Source: Clostridiaceae bacterium (GTDB lineage Bacteria > Bacillota > Clostridia > Lachnospirales > Lachnospiraceae). From it: 32,012 bases of DNA. A program made the position numbers and the translations under genes. The stretch spans positions 1 through 32,012 of the forward strand of contig CAJSZV010000040.1 in assembly GCA_910574345.1 (NCBI GenBank). The letters run 5' to 3'. Position 1 is the first letter of the stretch. Every line of letters begins with the position of its first letter. Positions 6,118-14,452 of this stretch are shown one piece after another. Below the pieces are notes generated by a model. That model was given only the letters and a program-made list of their open reading frames with translations. It did no database searches and was not told the DNA's origin.

Positions 6118-7088
6118 GAATGGAAATTTATCGTTCCAATTTAAGAAAGCTCCTCTTTCTGACGGTGCTTGCGGCTTTGGCTGCCGCTATGTACATGACA
6201 GTGGAGGTGAATTTTGAAAATGCCAGACTCCTGCGCTATGCATTGAAGATACGTGCCCCAAAGTTGATTGCCATGCTGATCGCAGCCTCTGCCATCGGCG
6301 GAGCGTCCATTGTCTTTCAGTCTATTATCAATAACACCATCGTGACACCATGCCTTTTGGGAATGAACTCCTTATACACCCTCACCCATACAGCGGTGGT
6401 GTTTGCGGCAGGTTCCGGCAGTATCCTTGCTGCCAATGCCAACGCCGCGTTTGCCACAGATCTGGTTTTGATGGGGATTACGGCAACGGTTCTTTACAGT
6501 TACCTGTTCCGCAAAACCAACCACAATGTACTGTATGTGCTTCTGGTGGGTACTGTTTTGACATCCTTTTTCGGGAGTATTCAGTCCGCCATGATCCGAA
6601 CCATGGATCCCAATGAATATGACAGTCTGCTGAGTACCCTGGTCGCAAGCTTCAGCAATATCAACAGCGAAATTATCCTATTTACAGTGATTGTGCTTGC
6701 GGCGGTTGTTTTTGCTTTGCGAAAAGAGCTTGCGCTTCTGGACGTGATTACCCTGGGCAGGGAGCAGGCCATCAATCTTGGAGTGGATTATGACCGCACA
6801 CTCCGCCGATTGCTTTTGGGCGTAACGCTCTGCATTGCCGCAGCCACAGCTATGGTAGGGCCGATCTCCTTTTTAGGCCTGATCATTGCGAATCTGGCAA
6901 GGCAGTTTCTGAAAACCTACCGCCACAGTTTTTTAATAACAGGCTCCTCCTTATTTGGAATGCTTGTGCTTGTAGGCGGACAGCTGGCTGTGGAACATGT
7001 TTTTTCCTACGCAATACCGGTCAGCGTATTTATCACAGCAGGCGGCGGTATTTATTTCCTTTACCTGCTTTTGAGAAAAGAAAAATAG
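6114..7088 (+). CDS. Ferric-siderophore ABC transporter permease 2 (FecCD family)
   Basis: 324 residues, mostly hydrophobic helices, starting at an ATG that overlaps the previous stop, which suggests translational coupling. The family coupling segment is visible as MVGPISFLGLIIANLARQFL (about residues 243-262). The N-terminal KIRAPKLIAMLIAASAIGGA and TPCLLGMNSLYTL segments parallel those of the YclO/CeuC type of permease. It pairs with the 5122 gene product to form the membrane channel. The ATPase gene follows after 16 bp. The length is normal for the family and no damage is seen. Confidence 0.92.
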   Translation: MRMEIYRSNLRKLLFLTVLAALAAAMYMTVEVNFENARLLRYALKIRAPKLIAMLIAASAIGGASIVFQSIINNTIVTPCLLGMNSLYTLTHTAVVFAAGSGSILAANANAAFATDLVLMGITATVLYSYLFRKTNHNVLYVLLVGTVLTSFFGSIQSAMIRTMDPNEYDSLLSTLVASFSNINSEIILFTVIVLAAVVFALRKELALLDVITLGREQAINLGVDYDRTLRRLLLGVTLCIAAATAMVGPISFLGLIIANLARQFLKTYRHSFLITGSSLFGMLVLVGGQLAVEHVFSYAIPVSVFITAGGGIYFLYLLLRKEK

Positions 7089-7104
7089 GAGGATATGCAG
7101 ACAT

Positions 7105-7857
7105 ATGAAAGCAGCACAGCTTACAAAACAATACGGCGGAAAGCGGGTCGTGGACGATGTCACCTTTGAGATACCTAAGGGTAAGGTGATTTCCCTGATC
7201 GGCCCCAATGGCGCAGGAAAATCTACAGTCATGGGCATGATTTCCCGGCTGATTGCAGCAGACAGCGGGACTGTGGGGCTTTCCGGAAAAGACATCCGTA
7301 GGTGGAAAAGTAAAGAACTGGCTAAAAAACTGGCGATCCTGACCCAGCACAACCAGGTGCAGATGAAGCTTACGGTACGGGAACTTGTTTCTTTCGGCAG
7401 ATTCCCTTATTCCGGAAACCATCTGAAATCCGAGGACCTGGAGATCGTAAACCGTGCCATCGGCTATATGGAACTGGAGAAATTTCAGGACAGGTTTATT
7501 GATGAATTGTCCGGTGGACAAAGGCAGAGGGCCTATATCGCCATGGTCATCGCCCAGGACACGGAATACATACTTCTTGACGAGCCCACCAACAATCTTG
7601 ATATTTATCATGCCACAAATATGATGAAAATCGTCCGCCGTCTGTGCGATGAGCTGGACAAGACGGTGATTTTAGTGCTGCACGAAATCAACTACGCGGC
7701 ATTTTACTCCGATTACATCTGCGCTTTCAAAGACGGAAAAATCGCAAAATTCGGAACGGTAAAGGAGGTGATGACCAGAGAAATTCTATCCCGGATTTAC
7801 CAGGTGGACTTTGAAATCATGGAGATTCAGGGGAAACCACTGTCTATTTACTATTGA
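7105..7857 (+). CDS. Ferric-siderophore ABC transporter ATPase
   Basis: This 250-residue nucleotide-binding subunit has Walker A GPNGAGKST (33-41), Q-loop Q81, signature LSGGQ (135-139), Walker B ILLDEP (156-161) and the H-loop histidine H193. It hydrolyses ATP on the cytoplasmic side to drive import through the two FecCD permeases upstream. It most resembles YclP/CeuD-type ATPases of iron-siderophore uptake. The ATG at 7105 follows AGGAGG at normal distance. It lies 16 bp after the permease gene and 36 bp before the binding-protein gene, so all four are probably one transcript. Confidence 0.95.
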   Translation: MKAAQLTKQYGGKRVVDDVTFEIPKGKVISLIGPNGAGKSTVMGMISRLIAADSGTVGLSGKDIRRWKSKELAKKLAILTQHNQVQMKLTVRELVSFGRFPYSGNHLKSEDLEIVNRAIGYMELEKFQDRFIDELSGGQRQRAYIAMVIAQDTEYILLDEPTNNLDIYHATNMMKIVRRLCDELDKTVILVLHEINYAAFYSDYICAFKDGKIAKFGTVKEVMTREILSRIYQVDFEIMEIQGKPLSIYY

Positions 7858-7893
7858 TCGGATCCAGCCGAAAAACGAAAGGAGATTATTATT

Positions 7894-8991
7894 ATGAGAA
7901 AGAAACATTTATTCGCTTTAGTTTTCACCATGGTGGTGAGTCTTGGGCTTACTGCCTGCGGTACAGGCCAGACGCCCAACAGCAGTACCACCCCCTCTTC
8001 CGAAAGCACGCAGAACCAGGAGTCTGTTCCGCAGGATGATAGCGGAAACCAGGAAAACCAGATATTGGAAACTGCAGATTCCACAAGTCCGGAGGCAGAC
8101 CAGGAGTCTCAGACCCTGGATACCGTGACCATCACAAGCCTAAACGGAAACCGTGAAATGTTTGAACTGGAGGTTCCTTACAACCCGGAGCGCATCGCTA
8201 TTTTGGATATGGCATCTATGGATATTCTTGATAACCTTGGGGTAGGCGACCGCATCGTAGGATCCGCCAGTACATCTCTGGATTACCTTCAACAATACGT
8301 TACAAATGACAATGTAGCAAACCTTGGAACCATCAAGGAGGCGGACATGGAAGCGGTTATGGCCTGCGAGCCTGACATCATTTTTATTGGCGGCAGGCTG
8401 TCCAAGTCCTATGACGATCTCAGTGAAATCGCACCTGTAGTCTACCTTGCCACAGACATTGAAAAAGGAGTAGTGGAAAGCGTTGGCGCCAATGCGCGAA
8501 CCATTGCTTCTATCTTTGGGCTGGAGGATCAGGTGGATAACAAGATGGCTGGCTTCGAAGATCGAATCGCCGCCCTCCGGTCCTTTGCGGAAGGTAAAAA
8601 CGCCATCGTAGGGCTTGTTACAAGCGGCGGTCTGAATGTGCTTGGCAATGACGGAAGATGCTCTGTCATAGGGCGGGAAATCGGCTTTGAAAACATAGGC
8701 GTAGATGCCAATATCGACACTTCGACCCATGGAAATGAGGCTTCCTTTGAGTTCATCGTGGAGAAGAACCCCCAGTATCTCTTCATCATGGACCGTGACG
8801 CCGCCATTCAGTCAGAAGGGGCAAAACTGGCGCAGGAAATCGTGGAAAATGAACTGGTTACGGGAATTGATGTCTATAAGAACGGCAATATTATATATCT
8901 GGCCCATCCGGCAGTATGGTATACGGCGGAAGGCGGCATCACTGCATTGGATCTGATGCTTCAGGATCTGGAAACAGAGCTTTTAGACTGA
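7894..8991 (+). CDS. Siderophore-binding lipoprotein (periplasmic-binding family)
   Basis: 365 residues. A short signal peptide ends in the lipobox LGLTAC with C22 as the lipidation site, so the mature protein is tethered outside the membrane. A Ser/Thr/Gln/Glu-rich linker (about 25-80) precedes a type III solute-binding fold with NPERIAILDMASMDILDNLG and MACEPDIIFIGGR. This layout matches YclQ-like petrobactin/catecholate receptors. It delivers the ferric-siderophore to the permease pair. AAAGGAG lies 8-9 nt before the ATG. The long disordered linker is unusual but common in Firmicute lipoproteins. The exact ligand cannot be told from sequence. Confidence 0.93.
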   Translation: MRKKHLFALVFTMVVSLGLTACGTGQTPNSSTTPSSESTQNQESVPQDDSGNQENQILETADSTSPEADQESQTLDTVTITSLNGNREMFELEVPYNPERIAILDMASMDILDNLGVGDRIVGSASTSLDYLQQYVTNDNVANLGTIKEADMEAVMACEPDIIFIGGRLSKSYDDLSEIAPVVYLATDIEKGVVESVGANARTIASIFGLEDQVDNKMAGFEDRIAALRSFAEGKNAIVGLVTSGGLNVLGNDGRCSVIGREIGFENIGVDANIDTSTHGNEASFEFIVEKNPQYLFIMDRDAAIQSEGAKLAQEIVENELVTGIDVYKNGNIIYLAHPAVWYTAEGGITALDLMLQDLETELLD

Positions 8992-9020
8992 TCCTTCGAT
9001 AAAACGATCTCCGAAACATA

Positions 9021-9067
9021 ATGAAGCGGGAGTCCGGCGAGATCACTTTACCGGACTCCCGCTTCAT
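9021..9067 (+). terminator. Perfect 17-bp hairpin after iron-uptake operon
   Basis: Bases 9021-9037 pair perfectly with 9051-9067 around a 13-nt loop. It lies 30 bp after the binding-protein stop. There is no T-run, so it may act as a 3' stabiliser or a non-canonical terminator. The remaining gene-poor stretch 8992-9403 holds only this hairpin and the doubtful small frame at 9152-9256. Confidence 0.6.
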
Positions 9068-9151
9068 GCATCATGTTGCGGACGCTTTCGGGAGAGAGCA
9101 GTCTCTCTGATGGGAGCAGACAGGGAAACGGCAGTCCCTTCAGCAGCAGAT

Positions 9152-9256
9152 TCAGAATGGAATCATCCATGTATCCGCACTGCTGCCGAAATCTTCTGCT
9201 CTGGCCGACAGTTCCGTACTCCGGCCATGACACAGCAAACTAATTTGAAGTTTCAT
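9152..9256 (-). CDS. Possible small ORF or gene stub (34 aa)
   Basis: An ATG at 9256 has an excellent AAAGGAG site 5 nt upstream and opens a 34-codon frame beginning MKLQISLLCHGRSTELSA. The first residues recall the start of some glycosyltransferase proteins, but the similarity is too short to rely on. The frame ends at 9152 and may be a truncated gene. No partner gene is apparent. Treat as tentative. Confidence 0.25.
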   Translation of the reverse strand: MKLQISLLCHGRSTELSARAEDFGSSADTWMIPF

Positions 9257-9403
9257 AATTACTCCTTTGGCAAATTTATTTGACGCTTACAATCAAAGAC
9301 AAAATTTAGGGAAAAACAGAGGATATACACAGCGCTTAGTTCCAATATATCCGCTGGTCTAAATAGAGATGTTTTCATACCTACCACATCAAAGCATTCA
9401 GAG

Positions 9404-10315
9404 TTAATTTTCAAAGTTCTTTTGAGATGATCTCTTTTTTGCTTTATAAAGGGATATTCCTGTCAACATCGCAAAATAAAACAGCATCGCAACCAAAACG
9501 ATAATGCAAAAATCTCGTTTTGACGAATAACTCGTAAAGCTAATTCCTTTTGTGCAAAGATGCGCTGCCATATAGGATATCGGAAAAAGTAGAGCTCTGT
9601 CAATCCATACAATTATTGCTTGCTTATTTTTCAATAAAAAACGCAGAACTGCAAGTATGGCAAGGACAAGAAAAGCTAGCATAAAATATGGCAAGAAAAT
9701 TTGTCTTGGCAATGTTACAGTATCTTGATAAGCATTATCATTTATCCCATAAATCAATACATCTTCGGAACCATCGTTTTGAGCATAGAAAATCTGAATG
9801 TTAGTTTCTCTATCAAAGGGAATAACCATATTTTGTTTCCCACGATTGGATGAATATATGTCCCAAGTCGTAGCCCAAGCATTTATCTGATAAATCTGTG
9901 TTTTCGTTTCATCATTAAATTCTTTCATACAGCTATAACCCGTTACCTTATTATCAAAGGCGATGGTAATGCTCCCGTCAGCGCCACTATCAACATTGAA
10001 CAAGTCATCGGAATAGGAGAAAAATTTAGGTGATGTTAAAATCCCAAAGATAACCGTCACTATGGCACATGCCAAAACCGCTGTTAAAAAAACAGTCTGA
10101 AGGCGTTTGATAAATAACTCCTTTTTTATTCTTCTTAGCGGAACAATATCAGTGTTGGGGATAATGTCTGCAGGTTTTCGTATATGTTCAAGCTCTGCAC
10201 GGCACGCTTCACAATGTTCGAGATGTTCACTGACAAACTCTCGTGTATCCGTACTTACCATATCTTCTGCATAAAGCGGAAGGATGTCTCTGATTAAATT
10301 ACATTTATTATTCAT
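9404..10315 (-). CDS. Anti-sigma factor, zinc-finger membrane protein
   Basis: 303 residues. The N-terminus holds a zinc-binding anti-sigma (zf-HC2/ZAS) motif HLEHCEAC with H31, C35 and C38, which would hold an ECF sigma factor inactive in the cytosol. One membrane helix follows at about 72-94 and an extracytoplasmic domain at about 95-205. Three to four further hydrophobic segments lie near 207-230, 238-252 and 268-288. The start overlaps the end of the sigma gene by 8 bp, so the two are translationally coupled. This is the standard sigma/anti-sigma arrangement. The extracytoplasmic domain has no recognised fold, and the inducing signal is unknown. Confidence 0.88.
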   Translation of the reverse strand: MNNKCNLIRDILPLYAEDMVSTDTREFVSEHLEHCEACRAELEHIRKPADIIPNTDIVPLRRIKKELFIKRLQTVFLTAVLACAIVTVIFGILTSPKFFSYSDDLFNVDSGADGSITIAFDNKVTGYSCMKEFNDETKTQIYQINAWATTWDIYSSNRGKQNMVIPFDRETNIQIFYAQNDGSEDVLIYGINDNAYQDTVTLPRQIFLPYFMLAFLVLAILAVLRFLLKNKQAIIVWIDRALLFPISYMAAHLCTKGISFTSYSSKRDFCIIVLVAMLFYFAMLTGISLYKAKKRSSQKNFEN

Positions 10316-10808
10316 CTTTGTCCTCCATTTGTGTTAATATTTTATTTCTTGCTCTGTGATAAGTGACACAAGCCCAATTATCTGTTTTTTGAAAAATATC
10401 TGCAATTTGTTTAAAACTTAACTCTCCAAAGACCCGTAGCATAAAAACTTCTTTATAAGGTTCAGCTAAATTATGCAGCAGGAGATGTATTTGCATCGCA
10501 TCATATTGCTTTGATATTTGTTCTTCAATAGTGTCTTGATTGCCTGGAAAATCAATATCATCAATATTTTCAATACGCTGTTGCTTTTTCAAGTAGGAAA
10601 AATAACAGTTTTTTGCAATTTGGCAAAGCCAGACACGGACATCTGTTTCACCACGAAAATTATCTATTGAACGCATTGCCTTAAAGAAAGTTTCACTTGT
10701 GATTTCCTCTGCAATACTTCCGTCTTTTGACAGCCTTTTGAGAAAAAGAAATACATCATTAAAATATCTTTTATAAATCTTCTCAAATTCTTCTTCAAAA
10801 CCTGCCAC
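10308..10808 (-). CDS. ECF-type RNA polymerase sigma factor
   Basis: 166 residues with two sigma domains. Region 2 includes NDVFLFLKRLSKDGSIAEEI, ETFFKAMRSIDNFRG and VRVWLCQIAKNCYFSYLKK. Region 4 includes YKEVFMLRVFGELSFKQIAD and the recognition helix CVTYHRARNKIL. There is no region 3, so it is an ECF (group 4) factor. I chose GTG at 10808 because AAGGAGGTGA lies 4-7 nt upstream. The longer frame to 10841 would place that site inside the gene. It is followed by its anti-sigma gene with an 8-bp overlap. It probably autoregulates its own operon, but I could not define the promoter with confidence. Confidence 0.9.
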   Translation of the reverse strand: MAGFEEEFEKIYKRYFNDVFLFLKRLSKDGSIAEEITSETFFKAMRSIDNFRGETDVRVWLCQIAKNCYFSYLKKQQRIENIDDIDFPGNQDTIEEQISKQYDAMQIHLLLHNLAEPYKEVFMLRVFGELSFKQIADIFQKTDNWACVTYHRARNKILTQMEDKDE

Positions 10809-10852
10809 TTTCTCACCTCCTTCACTTATAAGACTTCGCATTTCAAAGAATC

Positions 10853-11048
10853 TTACAAGTTTTTTGAAATATTTTTATTTTTCTTTTTTCGTGCATCGTC
10901 TGGCTTAACAGTATTTTGCGGTATAAGCCACACACGATTAACATTTAAAGCCCCCCTCAACACGGTTTTCTTTGCAGAGCCGCCGCACCCATCTAAGCGA
11001 TACATTCCATTTTTCCGCGGCTTCCTGTGCTGTCATATATTCAAACAT
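10853..11048 (-). pseudogene. Small helix-turn-helix protein, frameshifted in a G6 tract
   Basis: ATG at 11048 with AGGAGG 6 nt upstream. The first 32 codons read MFEYMTAQEAAEKWNVSLRW and VRRLCKENRVEG, an excisionase-type helix-turn-helix module. At the run of six C on the plus strand (10951-10956) the frame shifts by one base. In the shifted frame the family continues as ALNVNRVWLIPQNTVKPDD, ending at 10853 after a lysine-rich tail. As written, the protein stops after about 36 residues. A homopolymer change could be a sequencing error, a true mutation or slipped-strand phase variation. It lies immediately upstream of the sigma gene on the same strand. Confidence 0.7.
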
Positions 11049-11214
11049 TTTAGACCTCCTGTTGTGTATTGTATATAGTATAGACGTTCAAACGAACTGT
11101 ATTAAGCGCAGAAATATGAACTTTAATCAAAGTTCTCCGAAAAGAAAAGCGACAGAGCTTTAACCCTCTGCCGCCATGTTACCTATGCACTCTCCATAAG
11201 CCTCCCCGTCTCTG

Positions 11215-11532
11215 TCAAACAGCAGGCTTCATTCCCTCTAATATTGTCATGTATTTCTCTGTCATAGCCTCTATTTCCGTCAGCTCTGCTTCTGTCGCAT
11301 CCTCCAAATCATGTTCCGTGTCCTGGAGGACATCCATAACAATCTCCTCTTTCAGACATTGGAGCAGTTCTTCCGGCGTTTCAATAACCTCCGGTATATA
11401 GGCAAAATCACCCGTATCCGGATCATAATGAAGAATGATATATCCAAACTTCGTGTGACACACATCTATGTATTTACTCCTGGTAATATACCCCTGAAAT
11501 GCATTGACAATATCTGTAAAACTCCAATCCAT
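11215..11532 (-). CDS. Acidic hypothetical protein (105 aa)
   Basis: The ATG at 11532 (MDWSFTDIVNAFQGYITRSK) has AAGGTGAG upstream and is a better start than the upstream in-frame codon at 11580. The N-terminal half is mixed alpha/beta (FGYIILHYDPDTGDFAYIPE). The C-terminal half is strongly acidic and helical (DVLQDTEHDLEDATEAELTE). There are no signal peptide, membrane segment or catalytic motifs. The strong acidity could suit a nucleic-acid-mimic or inhibitor protein, but that is speculation. It stands alone between the helix-turn-helix stub and the metallopeptidase block. Confidence 0.55.
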   Translation of the reverse strand: MDWSFTDIVNAFQGYITRSKYIDVCHTKFGYIILHYDPDTGDFAYIPEVIETPEELLQCLKEEIVMDVLQDTEHDLEDATEAELTEIEAMTEKYMTILEGMKPAV

Positions 11533-11720
11533 ATTCTCACCTTCTTTGCAAACATATGTTCTGTTTATACAGCATACCATAGAGCATGGTGAGTGTCAAT
11601 CACGAATTTTCTTTTAAAAAACGCCCTGCAGTTTGCAATAGACTTTGTTCAATGATACTATTTATATGATTCGGTTCACTCCGGCAAAACTTACCACTAT
11701 CTCACAGAGGAGGCTTTCTT

Positions 11721-11790
11721 ATGATCAAGACATTCACGCTTGAACCTGGCCAACCATTAACAGACGAACATCTGGGAGAAATAAGGGATT
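11721..11790 (+). pseudogene. BrnT-partner antitoxin, N-terminal stub
   Basis: An ATG at 11721 behind GAGGAGG (8 nt) begins MIKTFTLEPGQPLTDEHLGE, clearly related to the antitoxins at 30044-30232 (MIKTATLDKDQKPTDEMLRE) and 24662-24859. Similarity ends after about 22 codons (near 11785-11790). The reading then passes antisense through the 3' end of the metallopeptidase gene, stopping at 11894. The FDED and C-terminal parts are missing. This is a recombination junction between a toxin-antitoxin locus and the metallopeptidase gene. Confidence 0.6.
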
Positions 11791-12515
11791 TTAAAAATAT
11801 TCTCTTTTCTTTTCTGAATCTCAGGGTGCGTCTCCGTTCCTACATACGCCTGAAATTCCTCCTGGTGGCTCTGTTTCTTTGTCTGCCTGCTTAATCCGCC
11901 TTTCTTATCATGGTTTAAATATATATGGGCCAGTTCATGGGCCAAATTGAATGCGGTAATGGTCCAATAACAATCTTCTGCAAGATTGATTACCTGGAGA
12001 TCCCCGTTGACTGTTCTTAACAAAGTTTCTGACGCATTAGCGTCCGGCAGCCTTCCCAAAATGCTTACATCATTTAATGTGTACAAAGCATGAATAAAGC
12101 CAAATCCGTAAGTCTCCAGATTATCAAACTCTTTGGTCCACTTAAACATAGACAGGAAAAAAGAAAGAACTGCCGCTTCATATAATTCGTCTATATGGAT
12201 GAAACTATTTTCGCCTTCTTTTTCCCCTTCACAAACATAGCTGGAAATATTTCCCTGATAACGGTTGTTCAGCTCTACTTTGCTGTCAGAAAATTCATAC
12301 TCCTTCCTAAAAAAATATTGAATCTGTTCCAACATCTTTTCCAGGCTGTACTTTTCCAAATTTTCTTTTATCAACTCCTCTGAGAACTGGTCTTTTGGAA
12401 GATATTCAAGGATTTTCTTCATTCCATAACGTAAATCTTTCGCCCGGATTCCCCCATATTTTAAAAGCTCATACTTATTAGGAATCAGGAAACGAGGCAT
12501 TCCCCATTCTTTCAT
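11757..12515 (-). CDS. HExxH metallopeptidase-like protein, possibly 3'-truncated
   Basis: 252 residues with no signal peptide. Residues 186-202 contain HELAH (193-197), a zincin HExxH motif in the helix AFNLAHELAHIYLNH, as in ImmA/IrrE-like cytosolic peptidases. A candidate third zinc ligand is in QEEFQAY (219-225). The N-terminal 180 residues match no domain I recognise. The ATG at 12515 overlaps the preceding small gene's stop (ATGA), so translation is coupled. The last about 11 residues are read antisense through the BrnT-partner stub at 11721-11790, so the native C-terminus is probably lost. Downstream of a NACHT NTPase on the same strand, it may be an effector protease or a toxin. Both ideas are inference. 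Confidence 0.6.
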   Translation of the reverse strand: MKEWGMPRFLIPNKYELLKYGGIRAKDLRYGMKKILEYLPKDQFSEELIKENLEKYSLEKMLEQIQYFFRKEYEFSDSKVELNNRYQGNISSYVCEGEKEGENSFIHIDELYEAAVLSFFLSMFKWTKEFDNLETYGFGFIHALYTLNDVSILGRLPDANASETLLRTVNGDLQVINLAEDCYWTITAFNLAHELAHIYLNHDKKGGLSRQTKKQSHQEEFQAYVGTETHPEIQKRKENIFKIPYFSQMFVC

Positions 12516-12661
12516 CGCATCTCTAACCTCTCCCTCAATCGTTCTCTTGCCTGATCTTTGCTAAAAGTTTCAGCCCCGTTTATACGTTCCCCTTCAGCCT
12601 GAAGCACCCTTTCCCGAAGCTTTAGCTTCTGTTCCCTTTTCTCAAAGACATCAATCCTCAT
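12512..12661 (-). CDS. Small charged helical protein, antitoxin-like (49 aa)
   Basis: ATG at 12661 with AGAGGA 6 nt upstream; 49 codons. The sequence is almost all charged helix (MRIDVFEKREQKLKLRERVL, then QAEGERINGAETFSKDQARE). This recalls the N-terminal helical part of small RelB/Phd-like antitoxins with a GA-(E/K)T turn. The stop TGA overlaps the ATG of the metallopeptidase gene, the classic antitoxin-before-toxin arrangement. It sits 63 bp after the NACHT-associated frame on the same strand and may be part of that operon. Too short for firm family assignment. Confidence 0.6.
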   Translation of the reverse strand: MRIDVFEKREQKLKLRERVLQAEGERINGAETFSKDQARERLRERLEMR

Positions 12662-12724
12662 AAGTATCCTCTTTTTCCCCATTTTTTGTATGGATAATTA
12701 TATTTTTATGCTGTAAATTACTCC

Positions 12725-14452
12725 TCAATTAATCCCCAATATATAATCTTTCGCCTCATCAACAGTCCACTTCCGTTGAACACTCTGCCTATAACTCTCT
12801 TTCGCTTCTTCCAACCAATACTCTAATTGCAATCTTTTTGAAAATGTTATCGTATCTTCTCCAATCCTCTTTTCCAACAAGGCTTTTACCCTCTCATATC
12901 CGTCCCCGCCGCTTCCTGCTATTCCAAAAAGCGCTATTCCTAATGCATTGCGCAGACCTCCATATTCCATATCCTCAAAATCCGGCTGACACCACAATTC
13001 CACTAATTTAAACAATTCTTCCCAAAGTTCCTCCTTCCGGATATTTCCAATACTTCTCAATAATTCACTCTCTATATAATTCTTTTCAGTTCTTCGTTTC
13101 TTCTCCAAAGTCTCACGATAAGCCTTTAATCCACGGTTATCCTGCAGTTGGATAAGATACCTATAACAGAAATTTTTGTCCTTATCATCCCTTTGGGCGT
13201 AATTCCACAGCAAATCTTCCAGCCCCTCTGGCCTGTTTTCCACTATTTTAGAAACTGTATCCATAAACATTCTTCCATCTAAATTTGGAAGAATCACCTG
13301 GCATACTGCCTCCGGCCCAATTACTTTATAAAAATATTTAATAGCTCTTTCCCTGACCCACTCTGACCGTGTATCATCCACCGCTATCTTTCGTATCGCA
13401 TCTGCACATTCACAGATTTCAAATTCTTTGCAATATCTTAAATGCAGACACAAATCGTCCCCTTTGAGTCCACCATGATTCATGTTGCACAGCACAATTT
13501 TTTTAAGTTCCTCTTTAGTAAAATGTCTCTCTAACAGACTGCGTATCTGTTCCTCATCCAAAAAATATGTCGCTGTAAGAATTCCTTCTGCCTTTCCTTT
13601 CTCCATTGGAAAATCAAATAGCCATGCAAAGTAAAGCATCCTTTGCCCTCTCCCATCCAATATTTCATATTCTTCATCTGTCAGCCATCTGATCATTTGG
13701 GAAAAATTTATTATTTCTATGTTTCTGTCAAAATATGCTTTTGCTGCATCCTCAATTTCATCAGGAATATCCTCTTTTTTTCCTTTATATTTATAAAGCC
13801 AGTTTATAACCAATCTGCTTTCATACTCTTTCCACTGCTGCTCAACGCTGTTTCTCCACTCTTGTATGGTTTCTGTGTTATCACTTCGAAAATAGTCAAA
13901 TTTTACCTGTTCTAAATCATAGCGGTTCCGTTCCCATTCAATTAGACCTTCCTCCATATCTTTCCTGGTCAATCTTTCCTTTCCGTATAAGCCTATTAAC
14001 TCTTCAATCAAAGAAAGATATTTTCTTTTACATGTAATTGCATTCAGATACTTCGCGTCTCCCTGTCTGCGAAGTCCATCGTAATCAATCCTCTGTCTGG
14101 TCTGTATCTGAATACCTGTTTTCTCATAATACAATGCCGTAAGCTCATTAAATACCGCATTTTGACTGTCCATAAAGTCAATACATAATCTTACCTGGGT
14201 TTGATTCAGCTTCCCATTTTTATATTGATCCAATACCCATTTAGATACTGCATGGTCAAGCAGCTGCCTTATAATCATCCATGAACAACTACCCTCTTCC
14301 ACGTTTTTTAACTCATACTGGCATAACTTTATTTTCTCTCCTGCATCAGAAAAATAGTTTGAAACCATATTTTCCAAATTATGCAGGCCATTAGAAGATA
14401 CGATCTCATAAAATTCTACTAATGTACTCCATTTGTCGTCTGTAAATCTCAC
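12725..14452 (-). CDS. Helical-repeat C-terminal part of NACHT protein (575 aa)
   Basis: 575 residues, almost entirely helical, with HEAT/ARM-like pairs in the second half (CADAIRKIAVDDTRSEWVRE, AIKYFYKVIGPEAVCQVILP). There are no membrane segments or catalytic motifs. It begins with GTG at 14452, the codon immediately after the TAA of the NACHT frame and in the same frame, with no good ribosome site before it (only GGA about 16 nt away). The two frames therefore look like one protein of about 1,358 residues interrupted by a single nonsense codon. In STAND NTPases such C-terminal helical arrays usually recognise the trigger. Alternatively it is a separate subunit made by termination-reinitiation. 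Confidence 0.7.
   Translation of the reverse strand: MRFTDDKWSTLVEFYEIVSSNGLHNLENMVSNYFSDAGEKIKLCQYELKNVEEGSCSWMIIRQLLDHAVSKWVLDQYKNGKLNQTQVRLCIDFMDSQNAVFNELTALYYEKTGIQIQTRQRIDYDGLRRQGDAKYLNAITCKRKYLSLIEELIGLYGKERLTRKDMEEGLIEWERNRYDLEQVKFDYFRSDNTETIQEWRNSVEQQWKEYESRLVINWLYKYKGKKEDIPDEIEDAAKAYFDRNIEIINFSQMIRWLTDEEYEILDGRGQRMLYFAWLFDFPMEKGKAEGILTATYFLDEEQIRSLLERHFTKEELKKIVLCNMNHGGLKGDDLCLHLRYCKEFEICECADAIRKIAVDDTRSEWVRERAIKYFYKVIGPEAVCQVILPNLDGRMFMDTVSKIVENRPEGLEDLLWNYAQRDDKDKNFCYRYLIQLQDNRGLKAYRETLEKKRRTEKNYIESELLRSIGNIRKEELWEELFKLVELWCQPDFEDMEYGGLRNALGIALFGIAGSGGDGYERVKALLEKRIGEDTITFSKRLQLEYWLEEAKESYRQSVQRKWTVDEAKDYILGIN

Noticed and set aside
8140-8730. 196-codon frame antisense to the siderophore-binding lipoprotein
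   Set aside because: It lies wholly opposite a clear gene with full family signatures and has no ribosome site; it is a codon-structure shadow.
9048-9233. 61-codon minus-strand frame over the 17-bp hairpin
   Set aside because: It has no ribosome site, overlaps the hairpin and the better-initiated 9152-9256 frame, and shows no recognisable protein pattern.
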